From: Strix aluco
Taxonomy: Eukaryota > Chordata > Aves > Strigiformes > Strigidae
Assembly (NCBI RefSeq): GCF_031877795.1
Contig: NC_133935.1
Coordinates: 74,046,303 to 74,110,302 of the forward strand
DNA: 64,000 nt
Direction: 5' to 3'
The notes below the pieces were generated by a model. That model saw nothing but the letters and a program-made list of their open reading frames with translations, searched no databases and had not been told where the DNA came from. This document shows, in pieces, positions 22,344-33,738 of this stretch. Within the stretch, counting starts at the first letter, position 1. Every line of letters starts with the position of its first letter. The position numbers and the translations under genes are program-made.

Positions 22344-22948
22344 TGTATCGGGTCTGGCTGAGCCAGAATTGGTTTTCCCCTGTAGCAGCCCTCATGGTGC
22401 TGTGTTTTATGCTGGGAGCTGGCAGGGTGTTGATAGCACACTGGTGTTGTGGCTACTGCTGAGTAGTGCTTACACAGCACCAAGGCTCTTTCTGACATTT
22501 CCCCCCCCACAGTGGGACGGGGTGGGCAAGATCTTGGGAGGGGACACAACCAGGACAGCTGACCCGAACTGACCAAAGGGATATTCCATACCATATGACG
22601 TCTGCTCAGTATAAAGCTGGGAGAAAGGAGGAAGGGGGTGGGGTCACCCTTGGTCCTCCGAGGCAACCGCTACGCATATCAGAGCCCTGCTTCCTGAGAA
22701 GGCCCGACATCGCCTGTTAATGGGAAGTAGAGAATAAATCTGTTTTCTTTTTTTTGCTTCCGCGCGCGGACCTTTGCTTCGCTTTGCTTATATTAAAACT
22801 GCTGTTGTTTTACCCACAAGGGTTGTTTTGTTTTCCTATCTTATTTTCTTTCCCTTCTTTGCCCTATTGAGAAAAAAAGGGGAAGGGGGGGGAAGTGATA
22901 GAGCGACTTGGTGGGTACCTGGCATTTAGCCAAGGTCAAACCACCACA
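22344..22948 (+). repeat. 3' LTR, 605 bp
   Basis: Same length as the 5' LTR and, by side-by-side reading, the same sequence throughout, including homopolymer runs. TATA box at 22610-22616 and AATAAA at 22733-22738. Confidence 0.95.
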
Positions 22949-22953
22949 ATCTG
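22949..22953. repeat. Target-site duplication, right copy
   Basis: Exact copy of the 5 bases at 19166-19170, immediately after the 3' LTR. Confidence 0.9.
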
Positions 22954-25394
22954 ATAGAGTGGTCCCCATGTATGGCTGAAGAGTGACATTGTGTTTGTAA
23001 GATGCCTTGCTATTTCTGGCAGCCATTAGAAATTAAAGCTCCAGCCAAGAAATGGAATGTTACAGCCGTGAGTTATTAGTTGCTTGCCATCATTGTCCAT
23101 GGCCAGCAAAGGCCAAAGACCACTGAATTTATTTTCCAAATGTGAATCTGAGTAATTTTTTAGCACTTGCAGGTTCGTTAGACTGATTGACTATTTGGAG
23201 TTGGTTCCCCCCACCCTTTTTTTGGTTATACAAGTATTTTTCTTGTAGCAGTACTCTTTTGCTTGTATTATCTAACATGCTCTAAATAACACCAGTTGCA
23301 GAAGGAAGCAGATCACACTGTAACTTTTTTATTCATTGCACTGTAATTTTTATGCTTCTGGTTCTACCACAGAACTATTTATTTTAGAAGAAAGTCATTG
23401 CTGTGTGCAACCAGTATCTGTTTTACTCTTCCAAATCTGTCAGGATTCACAATTGGAAGAAATGCCAGTTAGTGATTCCAGAAGTATTGGGAGGAGATTC
23501 ATACAACAGATTCAGACTTCAGAACACAAGAATGTTTATTTCATGCAAATTTTTATGTTGTTTTGCTCCTTGAGTACCTCTTGAAAGCTACTACTCAAAA
23601 CAAGTACAGACCTCTTTTAAAACATAGTTTCCTAAGTAGAAGAAAGGTAAAGCTGATAATTCAGCAGCAGGTCCCTGTTTGCCCTTCAACTGGAGAATCC
23701 ATGGTAGATGGTTTGCATACTCTTGTTCTCATTTTGTAATGCCTCACAGATGACATGGGCTGGATTCTTTTGTGTGTGGTTTTTTGTTGTTTATGGCCGA
23801 CCTGCAGAAATACTTAGAACTAGTGTGTGATCTGCTCTCCCTACAGAAAGGAGAAGGGGGAAGTTTAGAGGAAGGTTGCCAGAAATAACAATCGGGAATC
23901 AGGACAACTTGATTTTGAGGTTAGGGACACCAGTAGGGTCTCGAGATAGTGCCCAACATTCAGCTGCCCCTTTGTGCATTTCCCAAACCTGAAAGATTTA
24001 GCTCTGAAATTGAGTCTGGGTTTGATAAACTTGAAGCAGTTACTAACGTGGTTGATGTGACACCTCAAGAGACTAATTTTTCAGAAAAGTTGTCTAGCAT
24101 GAACAAAGTCTATTTACAGAATGCTACAGGTATAAAGGCCTGTTGTCATAAATACAGTGCATGACCTGATGAACTCATGAGCGCAACCCTGTGAGTCCTG
24201 TGTCTGTCCCAATTTCCAGCCTGGCCCCTACTGAGGCAGAGGAGGAAATGGCAACAGAATAAGCATCACTGCAAACAGAAACCATCATCCCTTCCCAGTG
24301 GCAAATTTACTCCGTGCTGATTTGGAGAGCTGCGTCACAGGTGAGCAGACAGGTCACTGGAAAAGGATTACTTGGGCTCAACCCCTTAGCCTTTCCCACC
24401 ACAGATGCAGAATATATAGGCCCCGTCACCTTAGTTCTGAAGATACTCTCAACACCCTATGCAAGAAACTTTCCCTTCTGCTCAGCTCCGCTCTTAAATT
24501 GCAACTATTTGCCTGCCTTTTTCTTTGGTTTTCTCTTATTTTGACCCACAATCAGTGGGGGGTTTGTGGTGTGGGTTTTTTTGGGGGTTGGGGTTGGTTC
24601 TTTTGTTTTTTGGGGGGAGGGCAGGTTGCTGTTGTTGTTTTGGGGTGGGTTTTTTTATTTTAATCTTGCCTTGAGTTACTCCTTGTTAATTTTCTTTAGG
24701 ATTTATGTTTGGACCACATAGCCTGAACGTTAATACCAACACACTGGGCTTGCTGCTTCATTATCAAGGAGAGACCAAGAAGGTGCAGAAAACTGGTTTT
24801 ACTTGCGTTATTTTGCAGAGTGCTTCCAAGGCCTACAGCTTCACAACCTGAGCATGGATGCTTCCAAAGAAAAGCAAACATTCCAAGGGAAATGCTCCGT
24901 TTGTGCACCCTAACCTAAAAGAAGCCAGGTCCATGTTTGCTCCTGGAGTACACAGCAGACCCTGTGTTGGGCCTTTCATCTCCAACAGACAATTCTCTAA
25001 TGCATTTTCTACTTTGCCCTGGCATATTACTGGACTGCTCACTCCCATGACTTCCACTGCTGATCTTCCAGTCCTGAACTCCTTTCACCTGCAGTTAAAT
25101 GCCAATGAAGCTTGAAAGATACTAGCTTCTCCATCTCGAGCTTCTGTCCAGGGCCTTTGGGCCCAGACTGCCTTCAGAATCCCTTATGAGATTCCCAAGA
25201 AAGGAAAAGGGAAAAAGAAGTTGAAGCACAAAGCAAGTGGGTCAGCACTGTAATGAACCTCTGGCTCCAACTCACCATTTGTTCTGACTTAAGGGGACAT
25301 AATAGCAGCCTGCCAATATCTATGAGGAGGTCACTGGGAGATCAGAGCCAGGCTCTGCAGTGCTGCACAGCAGGAGGGTGAGAAACCATGGACG
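22954..25394. other. Intergenic, no gene seen
   Basis: No coding region or RNA gene that I can support. It contains the G/T-rich tract described separately. Short open frames here show no motif. Confidence 0.55.
24557..24655 (+). repeat. G/T-rich tract with many G-runs
   Basis: About 100 bases of almost only G and T, with at least six runs of three or more G (GGGGGG, GGG, GGGGG, GGGG, GGGGGG, GGGG) separated by T-rich loops. The + strand could form a G-quadruplex. It sits in intergenic DNA with no promoter signal nearby. Confidence 0.6.
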
Positions 25395-25640
25395 TAAGTT
25401 GATAAAAGGGAAGTTCAGACTGGATACAAGGAAAAATCTTTCTGCCATGGAGACAGTCAAGCGTTAGAACAAGTTGCTTAGAGAGGTAGGTGCAATCTCC
25501 AACTTTTGAGGTTTTCAAACTCAAATCAGATAATGGTCTGAGCAACCTGGTTTGACCCCAGAGCTGACCCTTCTTTGAGCAGGAAGCTGGACTACAGCCT
25601 TCCTGTCCTGTGATCCAAATGTGAAGAAAGCAATAATCAC
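25395..25640 (+). mobile_element. CR1 LINE 3' fragment, old
   Basis: Recognisable CR1 3' end: 'agactggatacaaggaaaaatctttctgcc', the segment 'caacctggtttgacccc' and the terminal 'gagcaggaagctggacta'. The copy is diverged and 5'-truncated. Boundaries are approximate. Confidence 0.75.
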
Positions 25641-27019
25641 AATCTAACTCCTCTCTCAAGGACCCATCTTGTAGGGTCACCTTCTCAGAAATGCTCCCTA
25701 GGGCCTTCTTAGGGTATTTTCCTAATACCAGACCCTCTTCATTGTTTGGTCTTTATGTTATTCATTAACCAGCTTTTTTGGTAGCTCCCACCCAGAGCTG
25801 GTGACACCCAAGACCTTATCATGGGCCTGTCTCACTCTTCTCTACTATGTCTTTCCTAGATAGATATTTCACTGGATTTTTTTCCCATATCTTTCCCTGA
25901 GATATACCACACAGTCTCCTTTGAATCAATTTACGCACGTTGTTTCTAAGACAGCCTAGGATGAGGCAAAGAAACTACTGTCCACTCTTAAGTCTTGTCT
26001 TTTTACATTCACAGAACCAAGCACTTAACATGTTCTCCAAGGATGTTAATGTCTTTCGAGGAATCACAAACATCTTTAGACTAAAGATGGCTAGCTATAA
26101 CAGATTAGATGGCATTATTTTCTAAATCTACTATCCCCAGTAGTGAGCACATTCTCTGTTATAGCACGTGCAGTATTGCAGCTTATATGAAGAGCATGTC
26201 TATTCTTGACACCTGTGGGAAACCACCCACATTGACATTCACTTTCACCAAATGTTGATGCATCCAGAAGCGTTGGATTTGGCAGAGCAATGCTGACAGC
26301 GGGAAGTGCTCCAAGACCTCTTCCTGGTAACTGCTTTTACAGGGTACTGACTGAAGTGACTACTGTTGGAATAGATATGTGGACTTAGGGTCAAACATGG
26401 GAAAAGACAGAGGTTACTCATCCATAACATGAGCTTTTGGAGATGCATAATCCACACTTACTTTTGCTTCCTAATTGCATGCCCAGCCTTTCTGTTGTTC
26501 AAAACTGTCTCTTTTTGGACTGGGGGGGGGCAGAGAAACTAAGGCAATCTCAGATCTCCACCACCCCAGAGCGAACTCGCTCTACAGATACTGCTAGAAT
26601 AAAAGCATCTGTGGTCTGAAGAGCTGTGGGCTCAGAGCCACCCTTAAACAGACAAATATACGATGTATCTCAAAGAATGAAGGCTCCTGCCAAGTAACTT
26701 CTTTTTTCCTTTTATCTTCAGAAAGAGTCCCACCACAGTTGTAGGAAATCAGTGTCTTGGGTTTTCAGTCAATTGGGAAGTGGCCAGTTCTGTAAGAGAG
26801 CTAAGTCTCCTGATACTAAACTACACTTTTTGTGACCTATTTTTACTTCTCTCTGACTCAGAAGCAGTAACTGGGAGTATTTTTGTAATTCCTGATGTTT
26901 AATTTTTCCTATTATGTGATTTTTGAGGGCAGGTTTAGTCTTTATTTTGCAGTTGACTGAAAAAAACCCAAACATTCACAGCTTAGCCTTATGACTGCAG
27001 GCTCTTGTTCTTGTGGAGG
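25641..27019. other. Intergenic, no gene seen
   Basis: No coding, RNA or repeat feature I can support apart from a short G homopolymer near 26521. Confidence 0.5.
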
Positions 27020-29253
27020 GGACTGCGATGACAACATGGTGGAGGCCAAGTGATCCAGGCTACTTCTGTGGTACATCAAGGACAATTTTTTGACAGAAAT
27101 GCTCAACAAGCTGAGTCTGGCTATGCTAGACATGCTACTCACACATAAGGAAGGGCTGGCTGGGAACATTGACACTGGTGGCAGCCTTGGCAGCAGTGAC
27201 TACGAGATAGCAAAGCTTAAGATTCTGAGGGAAGTGAGGAAGATAAATAGTTGAATTGCAACCCTGGAATTTAGGAGAGCAGACTTTGACTCCTGCAGAC
27301 ATTTTGTTGGCAGAATCCCACAGAAGACTGCCCTGAAGGGCCCAGGACAGCTAGCTGAAGCACAAGAACTGTCCATTCTGATATGCAGGAACTTGAGCAG
27401 ACATGGGAGAAGGCCAGCATGGCAGAGTGGGGAACTCCTGACTGAAATCAAATCCAAAAGGTGAGTATACAGACTGTGGAAGCAGGGATGGGCTACCGTG
27501 GAGGAATACAGAAATGCTGCCTAGGCATGCTGAAGCAGAACTAGGAAAGCCAAAGCTCAGCTGGAGTTGGAATTAGTGGGGGATGTGAAGGACACCTCCT
27601 GTACATTAACATGGAAGAAAGGCTGAGTAAAATATGGGCCCCACTACATGGGGAGGGTAACCTAGTGACAAAGAACATGGAAATGACTGAGGTAGACTTG
27701 GTGCTGCCTTTGCTTCAGGTTTTAACTGGGGAGGTCTGTGCTTAGATCTTTGGGCAGAGTTTGGGGAATGAAGTACTACCCACATAAGAGAAAGCCTGAG
27801 TTAAGGACTATTTATCCCAGATCTACACCAGTTTGGGAAAAGCTGGGCTCAATTCAAGGATGCAGGCTGATATCATTACAAGGTTGCTATCATCCTTGAA
27901 AGATCATAGCGAACAGTGTACAGGATTGGAAAGGGCAAATGCAATGCCCATTTTCAAGAAAGACCCAGGAAACTACAGGCTGCTCAGACCAACCTCAATC
28001 CCAGGCAGATTATGGAACAAACTGTCCTAGAAGCCATGTCCAGACAATGTGGATTCACCAAGGGGAAACTATGCCTGACCAACCTGCTTGCCTTCTGTGA
28101 TGAAACGACTGCCTTCAGGTACTGACCAGAGAGCAGTGAATGTTGTTTACTTTGGCCTTAGCAAAGTTTTTGACACCATCTGCTTTTGTATTCTTACAAT
28201 AAATTGGAGAGAGATGGATTCAAGGTGTGGACTATGAGGTGGGTGGAAAATCAGCTCGACAGCAGGGCTCAGAGGGCTGAGGTCAGCCGCTTGAGGCCCG
28301 ATTGGTTGGTTGTTACTAGTAACATGCCTCAGGGGTTAATAGTGAGCCAAATAATGCTGAAGGGTTTCATTACCATCCTGATGTTGGGAGGGGTTGCTGA
28401 TTTATGGATAACAACAAATTGGGGGTAGGGAGGCGATTGATACAGTGGGAGCAGGGCTGTCCTTCAGAGGGAGCTCAACAGGCTAGAAAATTGGGCTGAC
28501 AAGAACCTCATTAGGTTCATCAAAGATGAATGCAGAGTCCTACACCTGGGAGGGAGGCATAACCCTATGTCATTGCCCAGGCTGGGTGCTGATTGGCAAG
28601 AAAGCAACTTCGCAGGAAAAGGGCTGGTGGACAAGCTGAATGTCAGTCAGTAAGGGGCCCCTGGGGTGCTGAAAGCTACCCACAGCCAGAGGGCACCGAC
28701 TGTCACCCTCTGTTTTGGCACTTGTGAGACTGCATCTGCAGAACTGTGTCCAGTTTGGGCCTCCACTGTACAAGACACGGCATGCATACTGAAGTGAGTC
28801 CAGTGGAGCGCTACCAAGATGATTAGTAGCTGAAGCATATGATGTATAAGGGTATGCTAAAAAAATGTTTTGATCAGTTTTAAGACAAGAAGATTAAGGA
28901 GGGGAGAGGGGTCTGAGCGCTGTCTTCAGCTACAAATAGGTGATTGTATAAAAGATGGAGCCAGACTCTTCCTGGTGGTGCACAACAAAATGGCAAGAAG
29001 CAATAGACATGAGGTAGAACAAGGGGAATTCTGATTAGAGACAAGGCAAAAATTCTTTGCAATGTAGTTGAGGACTGGAACAGGGACCAAGCAGTGTTGT
29101 AGAATCTCCATCTTGGAGACAGTAAAAACTTGACAAGGCTGTGAAAAACCTGATCTCAACTTTGAAATTAGCCCAGTTTGAGGAGGGAGAGAGGTTGACC
29201 ACATGATCTCAGGACATCCATTCCAACCTATTCAATTCTGCTGTTCTGTACAG
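27020..29253 (+). mobile_element. CR1 LINE, long degraded copy (ORF2 remnant)
   Basis: About 2.2 kb of CR1 ORF2-like DNA with many stops and frameshifts. Landmarks: a 'ggagagcagactttgactcc' block near 27275; a reverse-transcriptase block near 28010-28115 with FTKGKLCLTNLLAFCDE in one frame; and the characteristic 3' region ending 'ggacatccattccaacctat' with TTCTG repeats near 29240. It is non-functional. The 5' limit is uncertain. Confidence 0.8.
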
Positions 29254-31509
29254 TAAAAACAAACATTTAAAAAAAAAAAAAAAGTGCCACAACACCAAAA
29301 AAGGGTTCTGACTGTTGAGATAATTAATACCCAGAAGTTTAACATTTCTGCTTTAAGCACTTTCCCTTATAAATCCCCTGGTGGAGAACTCGCCTGTATC
29401 TTGGAAGTCCTTGAGGATACATGATGGAAGGGTGCAGTGGAGCTCTTCCTAAGCAGCTACAGAAATGGCAGGACCCAATCGCTACAGCTCCACCCCGTGC
29501 TCCCTAACAGACTGCTTTCTAATGTCCACGTTGAGGAGGAGCAGAGACAAGTAAAGCATTAAAGGAGCTGCTACTCAGCATGTTCACAGTAAGCGTATGG
29601 CAGACCTAGGCATCTTTCCCAGCCCTTATTGCTCCTGTCTCTTCCCACAGCCCTAGACTTCAGTCTTCTAACACTTCCCTTTGGAAGAGCATGTCCATCT
29701 GCCTGTTTTCCTCAGCAAGACACATGCTTGTTCTGCAGCCAGCTTCATCTCTGACCTGCAGTCCCTGTTCCTCTTTATTGCAACCCTTAAGACTCCTGGT
29801 AGTCTATTTAGTCCTATGTAATTAGATAAAAGGCTTAAGTTACTAACAAAATTTTGCAAAAGGCTCAGCTTCTGTCACAACAGGTATTAAGTCTTTCAAC
29901 CAAATTCAATTTATATAACCAGGACACTTTAAATACATGAAAATAGATTTGATCCTTTAGTTCTTGATTAAAACTCAGCAACATCTCTATAACAGAACTA
30001 GAAAACTTTCAGCTGTTTGTCAAACCCTGCTTTTCTTAGTCAACAGAAGTTCAATTTCTCTTACAATAGTCCATGTGAGCTTCTCACAAATTGTCCTAAA
30101 CTATCATACTTTTAGGACTCATATATATAGCTGATACTACCATCATATGAATTGAGGATTATAATTTATTATTTCAATAATAAATACATGATGCATTATC
30201 AGAACATTTTTTCAAGTAAATAAATTCTGCTTTCTTAACAGTGTAATAGAATTTTTAAAAAAAAATTATTTCCAGTTGTAAATCAAATTGGGTTTGTTCT
30301 GATTAGTGATTTTTTTGAACCATTCCTTAGAAAAACACACTTCAACCTGTAATTCCTGTGTTTCTACTTAAAATTTCAGCCTTCAACATATGTATTTTAT
30401 ACTGGTTATCTTTGCTGACCGCTAAAGGTCCTTTGCCAAATGCCATTTCCCCTGTCCCAAACACTGACTTTCCTACCTTTCTCTCCAGTCTTTCATTTGC
30501 TCCTTCCTTTCCTGTCAATCTTCCTATCCTTAGGTTCTCATTTTCACAAAAATATTTTCCATGTCTTTATTTCTCCTCTGCTGCCCAGCTCAGTCTTGTT
30601 TGTATTTCTTTGCATGTCAAGCTACGCTTTCTCCCATCATGCCTCTTTAGGAAGAAAACTTCACTAGTGCTTTGCAAACTCTACTGAAAGGCATAGAAAA
30701 GTCAAATGCAGGAATGGGTTCAGTAACTACAAATTGTATTCCTTAGGAAAAGTAGGTTTCCACCACTGCCAGGTACCTGCCAAGGGAGGTAACTGTTACG
30801 AACCTACACTTCCTCTAGCCCTAGTTAAGAATTGAAGCAGGTAGCATAATCACTATAAAATACTAAATAATACAGACAGAGCATGGCTGTACAATCTCTG
30901 CAGTTTTGGATGCTGCCTTTCTCCCACTCTTTCTCTAAGGAAAAAAAAAGTTGAATTCTATTAATGTCTTGTGATATTTTAGTTTTGGCAAATAGTTAAA
31001 TATATATAGTGCTAGACTTTTCACAGAAATACCATTTTTCTTTACTAAATGCTCATTTATTATTGTCTATTTTTATTTGATGGCAGATGGCTATGTCTTT
31101 GTAGATTTGCTTGAATTTTCTTCTATTTTTTAGTGGGACACTTTATTATCTTTCTCCTACTCACAGGGGGGTAGTACAATAAAAGGTTTCTTTGATGTCT
31201 CTTCTCTGTTTGCACAGGCTATGGTTCAAACCCCAACAATGATTTTTAAGATGTAACCTTTCTCGCTCTCCATTGCTCCTCGTTGTCTTTGCGCCTCGTA
31301 CCAGTACTGAGTGCACATGACTGTGTTCCTCTGGGCAGCAGCGGGACATTTTGCTGTCCTCTCATGTTTACTGGGATTAACAAAGTCCACCTTTAGCAAG
31401 CGAGTCAGGGTAGTGGACGGTGTATGGAACAGAGCAAAGGGTGTAGCCTGCATTACCGCATAAGGAAGGAAATGTGGCTGAAAGGGAGAAGACAGGGAAG
31501 GGATCTTAC
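29254..31509. other. Intergenic, no gene seen
   Basis: AT-rich DNA with an A homopolymer at 29266-29283 directly after the CR1 end. Open frames up to about 110 codons (30358-30687 on +, 31226-31567 on -) show no recognisable domain. I see nothing further. Confidence 0.5.
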
Positions 31510-32004
31510 CCCTGTACTCGCTACAAAAAAGACATTGAATTACTCGAGCGTGTCCAGAGAAGGGCAACGAAGCTGGTGAAGGGTCTGGAGCACATGTCCT
31601 ACGAGGAGCGGCTGAGGGAACTGGGGTTGTTTAGTCTGGAGAAGAGGAGGCTGAGGGGAGACCTCATCGCCCTCTACAACTGCCTGAAAGGAGGTTGCAG
31701 AGAGCTGGGGATGAGTCTCTTTAACCAAGTAACAAGCAATAGGACAAGAGGGAATGGCCTCAAGTTGCACCTGAGAAGGTTTAGACTGGATATTAGGAAG
31801 CATTTCTTTACAGAACGGGTTGTTAAGTGTTGGAATGGGCTGCCCAGGGCAGTGGTGGAGTCCCCATCCCTGGAGGTGTTTAAGAGTCGGGTTGACATAG
31901 CGCTGAGGGATCTGGTGTAGTTGGGAACTGTCAGTGCTAGGTTAACGGTTGGACTGGATGATCTTCAAGGTCCTTTCCAACCTAGACGATTCTGTGATTC
32001 TGTG
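31510..32004 (+). mobile_element. CR1 LINE 3' end, comparatively young
   Basis: A 5'-truncated CR1 with its ORF2 C terminus still open to TAG 31918-31920, including [39 protein letters not shown] and the end [10 protein letters not shown]. The 3' UTR ends 'ggatgatcttcaaggtcc' plus two ATTCTGTG octamers. No reverse transcriptase domain remains. The open frame and clean tail suggest it is younger than the other CR1 copies here. It ends about 135 bp before the EFCAB10 CpG island. Confidence 0.9.
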
Positions 32005-32139
32005 AAATCTTACGTACAATAGAGTGTAATTTTCTTTCCCCGTGAATTAAAGTAACTGCGGTACAAACTAGTAACTTGGCTGGAAGCGCTGATTTTCTGT
32101 TCTAGCGCTAACGTAATCACAGCTAGGCAAATCGATTTG

Positions 32140-32660
32140 TGCGTCCCACTGTCTGTCCCCTGAAGCGGGGCCCGCGCAGCCACTACGGCCTCGGCAGCCG
32201 CTGTGCTCCGCCTGTCGCCCTGCGCGGGCCGAGGGCGCGCCCCGCCAGCTCTGCCGAGCGGCCGCTGCCCTCCCGCCGAGCCCCCCGTCCCTGTTTCGGC
32301 TGCCTTCGCTTCCTGGAGGAGCCCGCCCCGCCCCGCCGCGCCCTCCCCTCCGCCGCCCGGGGGCCGCCCCGCCGCGCTCCCCTCAGGCCGCCGCTGGCGG
32401 GGCGGGGACGGTTAACGGCCGGCGCGCGCGGTCTCCCAGCAACGCGGGATGGCGGCGGGCGAGCAGCAGAGCCGCGACTACCTGCTGCGGCACCGGCTCC
32501 CCGAGCTGCTCCACCGCCTCGGCGCGCTGCTCCTCTACCACCGCCCCGGTGCGGCCCGCGGAGCGGCAGAGCCCCAGCGCCCCCCGCTCCGCCGCGAAAA
32601 GAGGGTGGGCGGGAGGGACTGTGCGGCCTTCGGTCACCAGCTGAGGGCCCTGCGTCTGCG
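32140..32660 (+). promoter_or_regulatory. EFCAB10: CpG island / promoter of EFCAB10
   Basis: Abrupt change to GC-rich, CpG-dense DNA around EFCAB10 exon 1, with GC boxes (GGCGGGGCGGGG near 32397). No TATA box near the start codon. The open frames here on both strands (up to 224 codons) are a by-product of base composition. Confidence 0.75.
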
Positions 32661-33738
32661 GGAAATGTTAATTCGTTGCAGAAAGACCACGCGAGTTCCT
32701 GATCCAGGCGCTGGAAAGGGTGAAGGCTGGACAACGAGCCGAGGGGGAGTACCCGTACCTCATGGACGAGGCCAACCTGGCCGCCATGTTCAGCTTGCTG
32801 GACGTGGTGGGCCAAGGCCATGTAACGCCAGCGCAGTACAGAGAAGGTGCGTCTCACCTGGAAAGCAGGTCATACTGACACGGTTGGGTTTGTTTGCACA
32901 GAATTATTAAAATAGTTTCAAAGCTATGCCTGTGTGTACTTTAAGAGTATCCACATGTCTGCCAGTACACAACCTGGAACTTGGGAAGCTAAAAAAGTCA
33001 CATATTTTAAGTTATATATGTTTACCTTTTATATTTAGGCCACTTTAAGGTGTTAAATTAACCTTTCAAAGACTTGCATAGGAAATTCTCTTTCCTTTTA
33101 GCTCTTAAAACTTTGGGACTGAGCACTGAAGATCTGCAGTTTGGAGATGATGTGAATATCACACTGGATGTATTCAAGGAAGAAGTGTAAGTTTAACTGA
33201 AAGGGGTTTTTTTAGGTGCGGGAGTACGCACAGGAGATATTTTACTGATTTGTCTTTTATTTACAAAACTACATAATTAAAGGACTTGCTGCTTTAACCC
33301 AATTTACTTCACATTGCAAGATCTAAAAAAGTCCATTATTGCCCGACTGACTGTGCTTGGCTTGCTGTGACCTGAACCAAATTCAGCATTTTCCTCCACC
33401 ATCTCGGTTGCGTGGTTCTCTCAAAGCAGCCCTCTCAGATTACCCACCCCTCAGGTCAGACAGACATCAGCAGGTAGCCCAGGGGTTCAAATACTGATCT
33501 AGAAATGTGAAAGTGTTGTCTTCTTTGCACAGCTGTAGATGAAACAAGCTCAGAGTTATAATAATTTCTCATGGTCAAGGTATGGTTCTAGGGGCAATTT
33601 TTTGGTAGCTTTTGCAGTCACCAAAAGGTGACTGGAAATAATTATCCTCATTGTTTCATTGTTATCTAACTAGAATTCTTTTTTTTTTTTTTCTGTCTTA
33701 GGAAGAAGAAGATGCTGGAGAGCTGGGTTGGGTATTAG
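32449..33738 (+). CDS. EFCAB10: EF-hand calcium-binding domain-containing protein 10, 128 aa, four exons
   Basis: Exons are 32449-32548, 32682-32846, 33102-33186 and 33702-33738 (TAG 33736-33738). The exons total 387 bases, that is 128 codons plus stop, close to the human length as I recall it. ATG 32449 is the first one in the island in this frame. Residues about 8-50 (RDYLLRHRLPELLHRLGALL, then YHRPERPREFLIQALERVK) resemble the RIIa/DPY30-type dimerisation-docking helix pair. Residues about 62-90 form one EF-hand, but its loop (DVVGQGHVTPAQ, 74-85) lacks acidic residues at positions 3, 5 and 12, so calcium binding is doubtful. The protein ends KKKMLESWVGY. The family is poorly characterised; RIIa-like domains often occur in ciliary proteins, so such a role here is only inference. 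It converges with RINT1, stop to stop about 1.06 kb apart. Confidence 0.88.

Larger units (their letters stand above)
19171..22948 (+). mobile_element. Recent, compact LTR retroelement (endogenous retrovirus) with gag-like and protease frames only
   Basis: 3778 bp bounded by two 605-bp direct LTRs (19171-19775 and 22344-22948), each TG...CA. The 5-bp target duplication ATCTG is at 19166-19170 and 22949-22953. Internal order is primer-binding site, gag-like frame, UAG, protease frame, about 270 bp without a frame, a purine tract, then the 3' LTR. No reverse transcriptase, RNase H, integrase or env frame is present in the 2.57-kb internal region, so the element must be mobilised in trans. By eye the LTRs show no difference, implying very recent insertion. 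The 5-bp duplication and a gag without zinc knuckles suggest an ERV-L-like (class III) relative; that class is inference. It lies about 1 kb downstream of ATXN7L1 in the same orientation. Confidence 0.95.

Noticed and set aside
31226-31567. 113-aa minus-strand frame just left of the young CR1
   Set aside because: No domain or similarity, and it runs into the CR1 antisense.
32139-32857. Long frames on both strands (187 aa on +, 224 aa on -) in the EFCAB10 CpG island
   Set aside because: Ala/Pro/Arg/Gly-rich composition is what GC-rich DNA gives in any frame. Only the EFCAB10 frame matches a known protein and has matching splice sites.
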